A stretch of DNA of 64,000 nucleotides, taken from positions 6,342,290-6,406,289 of the forward strand of contig JAJVDF010000003.1 of NCBI GenBank assembly GCA_022410635.1, given 5' to 3'. The notes under the pieces were generated by a model. That model was given only the letters and a program-made list of their open reading frames with translations. It searched no databases and was not told where the DNA came from. The translations under genes and the position numbers were made by a program. Position 1 is the stretch's first letter, and every line of letters begins with the position of its first letter. Positions 61,400 to 64,000 of the stretch are shown piece after piece. The DNA is from Tretioscincus oriximinensis. Lineage: Eukaryota > Chordata > Lepidosauria > Squamata > Gymnophthalmidae.

Positions 61400-63551
61400 C
61401 TAAAAAACACAAAATGTCAGGGAAGTGTCAGGAGGCTTGGAAACAACTTCCTTCTGTCTGTAACATCAAAACAATAATAATGGAGAAGACAGAGAAGCAC
61501 ATTTTTCCTTATTGGTGTATGGCTTATCATGCTCTTTTGGACAGCTAGAACAGGTATGCAACATAAGACAGTGAACTAGTAACTTGTTTGGCAGGCTGAA
61601 GGTTAAATTTTGCACCCAGAAAAAGGTTTTCATTGGGTAGGATGATGAACTCAAGAATCCAACAAAACAATTCATGACTGTGAATACCAATATACTATGG
61701 TCTTCAATTAAAAATACTATTAAAAAGTGGAAAAAGAAAAAATTGAGTATAATTTCAAAAATTAGGGCTATTAAGCTATTATATTATATTACCAAAATTT
61801 TGTTTTTGTTTCAAATCCTACCCGAAATCATCTCAAAAAATACGATTAATAAATGAAACAAATTCTTAGTAAAATGGATTCAAGGGTCAAAAGCTAGACG
61901 GCTTAACCAAGACATACTTTATTCTAACAAAGAAGGAGGAGCCTGGGATATGCCAGATTTACAAATATATTACAATTCAACCCAAGTTACAAGGTTATTA
62001 GATTTAGAATATAAAAATGCAAAATGGATTAAATGCATCTAGTTAGACATTTCATTGATCTTTATAAAATGGACTCANCAAAAAAATTAACGAATTATAT
62101 GGGCCATTTAAAACCACAATAGAGACTTTCAAGAAATAGGTAAATAAATTAATAGTAAGAGAATCACACTATGATGTGATTTCAAAGATCATAATGATGC
62201 TAATGCAATCCCTAGCCAATAATGTCTAAGTTAAGCAAAAACAGTATTTTTTTTGTTTAAATTTTTTATTCACAAAATCTTACATTGATCTCCCATGAGG
62301 AATTATTAATTATTCTCTGACAAAATAATTGGTTAAATGCTCAATCAATTAGATCTTATGTCAGCATTCCACATAAAAAATTACTTTTAGGACTAGAATT
62401 AAATGACTGGGAAAAGGTGCTAAAATGTAATAAATCAACATAAAGGTATAATAGGAGACATTTATAAAATGTTAACTAGAAAGAAGTTTGATTTCATAAA
62501 CTTTATTTACCAAAAATGGAGGCAGAAAATGAGTNTAAACTGTACAAATTGATACTTTTCTTAATATAATGAACAGAGCAACATTTAATAAATTACTCAA
62601 ATTTAGACTCAAATTTATATCCTTGTAGTACAGAACACCAGCATAGTTAACTCATTTAAATAAAAATATTCCTCCAAACTGTTGGCACTGTCAACACATC
62701 CCAGCTGATTATAAACATATGTGGTGGAACTGTCCAGAAGATCAGAAATTTTGGTATATAATTCAGGCAATAACAGATGTAATTATGGGTAGAACAATCA
62801 GTTGGTCTTATGAAAAATTGGTTTTTATGGTTCAAAGTTTCTTGGATTATTATAATGATGATGATACATATCTTTACTGCAATTTTATATCAGCTGCCCA
62901 TTTAGTTTGAACCTATAGTTGGAAAGCTGCATCAAAATGGATTATTAATAACTGAATAAATTATATTATAGATATAATGAGATTTGAATTAGTTAATGAA
63001 AGAACAAGAAGGTTAGCTGGAATACTGAACCCTTTTAAAAGTAAACATAAATGGGAAAAAGTCTTGAATTATATGTCTGGAAGACGAACCGAGTCCCAAT
63101 GGAATTATGTTGAACTACAAATATTCCCTCTGCTGTATAAATTGATATAATAACTTTTGGGGGTGGGTTTTCTTTTAGTATATCTGTATGTATTTGTGTT
63201 TGTATTTTTTATTATGTGTGAAACATTTAATAAACTTTTTTTTAAAGAATCCAACCACTAAATCTATTATCTCTTGAAAAAAATTATGCTCTGTTTGTAC
63301 TGAGTCCACACTGGGGCTGGTTCCAGGATGTATCTCAGACTGGAAGCCTCTCATCTGCATGCTAGTGTAGACTATGGAGGGCTCATTTGTTTACATTGGC
63401 ATGTAGATCAGTGATGGGATTCAGCTGGTTTGCACTGGTTTGGTAAAACCAGCAAACTGGTTGCTAAACCACCCAGGCTCCATCTCCTGCCAGAAATAAT
63501 ATCACTTAGGATGCTATTCCGGTTTCTGCTTCCTGAAATGCCATCACTGAA
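61400..63551. other. HSPA12B first intron or 5' region
   Basis: No further HSPA12B coding exon is recognised. It holds a degraded L1 tail (61670-63240) and a short foldback copy (63352-63412). Confidence 0.55.
61670..63240 (+). repeat. L1-type LINE, ORF2 3' part, degraded
   Basis: Fragments: NTIKKWKKKKLSIISKIRAI (61705-61765), VTRLLDLEYKNAKWIK (61988), and MWWNCPEDQKFWYIIQ (62719), the L1 ORF2 C-terminal Cys motif HMWW.CP. Many stops. It ends in AATAAACTTTTTTTTAAAG near 63240. Antisense to HSPA12B. Confidence 0.85.
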
Positions 63552-63554
63552 GAT

Positions 63555-64000
63555 TTCAGAGAAATAGCCGTGTTAGTCTAGCAGAAAGTCCAGCAAAGGA
63601 GCTAGCAGCACTTTGAGACTAACTTGAGAAAAGTGGTTGGCATAAGCTTTCGTAGACAGGTCTACTTCTTCAGATGCTGAGGGACTAATGCTAGGGTCAG
63701 GTATTTATAGGAAAATGTGTATGGGAGAAGACAAAGCATATGCAACTGTAGGGAGGTGTTGAATTGCAGGTAGAAAAACAGGTAAATAGCAGGAACTAAT
63801 CTCCTTGTGTGAAAAAGTGCCTGGGGCAACTATACATTCTTATGAAACCTGTTAAGTACTTGATTGCTTCTCTACTAGACATTGCCCCTTGTTGCCCCAG
63901 GCACTTTTTCACACAAGGAGATTAGTTCCTGCTATTTACCTGTTTTTCTACCTGCAATTCAACACCTCCCTACAGTTGCATATGCTTTGTCTTCTCCCAT
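63555..64000. mobile_element. PLE copy folded back on itself, cut by window edge
   Basis: It begins on the minus strand (AGAAATAGCCGTGTTAGTCT, AGCAAAGGAGCTAGCAGCAC, GTCTACTTCTTCAGATGCTG), reaches GTGCCTGGGGCAAC at about 63830, then after about 60 bases returns as GTTGCCCCAGGCACTTTTTC through TGCATATGCTTTGTCTTCTC. The arms are almost identical reverse complements (about 110 bases each), with the palindrome continuing past 64000. Confidence 0.9.

Overview
This is a stretch of vertebrate nuclear DNA, most likely from a squamate reptile and possibly a gecko. It carries spliced vertebrate genes with GT-AG introns, CR1-type and L1-type LINE fragments, tRNA-derived SINEs ending in an 'aagaacccagttcttcttc' tail, Penelope-like elements (PLEs) and many short foldback DNA transposons. 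The species is an inference from repeat content and is not proven. About 60 isolated N bases, plus one N cluster near 15312, show that the assembly is draft quality.

Two protein-coding genes are present, arranged tail to tail. On the + strand, ADISSP (C20orf27, adipose-secreted signaling protein) is complete in five coding exons: 5038-5056, 13659-13801, 21864-22002, 28819-28941 and 30841-30941. They join in frame to a 174-residue protein, and an AATAAA follows at 31023. On the - strand, HSPA12B (an atypical endothelial Hsp70-family protein) is represented by 11 coding exons between 61399 and 35658. They encode about 668 residues including the stop-proximal end. Only the short first coding exon, roughly 18 residues by comparison with the human protein, is not seen and should lie right of the window. 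All splice phases agree and I see no frameshift or internal stop in either gene. The same convergent ADISSP-HSPA12B pairing is known at human 20p13, so this is a conserved synteny block.

Everything else is intronic or intergenic and dominated by transposon remains. The most coherent is a Penelope-like element at about 14510-16225 in ADISSP intron 2, with recognisable reverse transcriptase and GIY-YIG endonuclease regions. Pieces of its 3' terminal region recur at about 15 other sites, often as head-to-head palindromes or mixed with GATA/GATG-type tetranucleotide repeats. Degraded L1 ORF2 tails lie at 22300-23190, 41750-43445 and 61670-63240. CR1-type and CR1/L3-like LINE tails occur throughout. 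At least three families of small foldback elements (MITEs) are repeated in the window, one of them in about nine copies, and there are three further single Tc1/mariner-like MITEs. I see no prokaryotic system, CRISPR array, rRNA gene or standalone tRNA gene.

Layout: 1-4931 upstream or 5' of ADISSP (repeats); 4932-31028 ADISSP; 31029-35373 convergent intergenic spacer (repeats and unclassified DNA); 35374-61399 HSPA12B; 61400-64000 HSPA12B upstream intron or 5' region (L1 tail, PLE palindrome at the edge).
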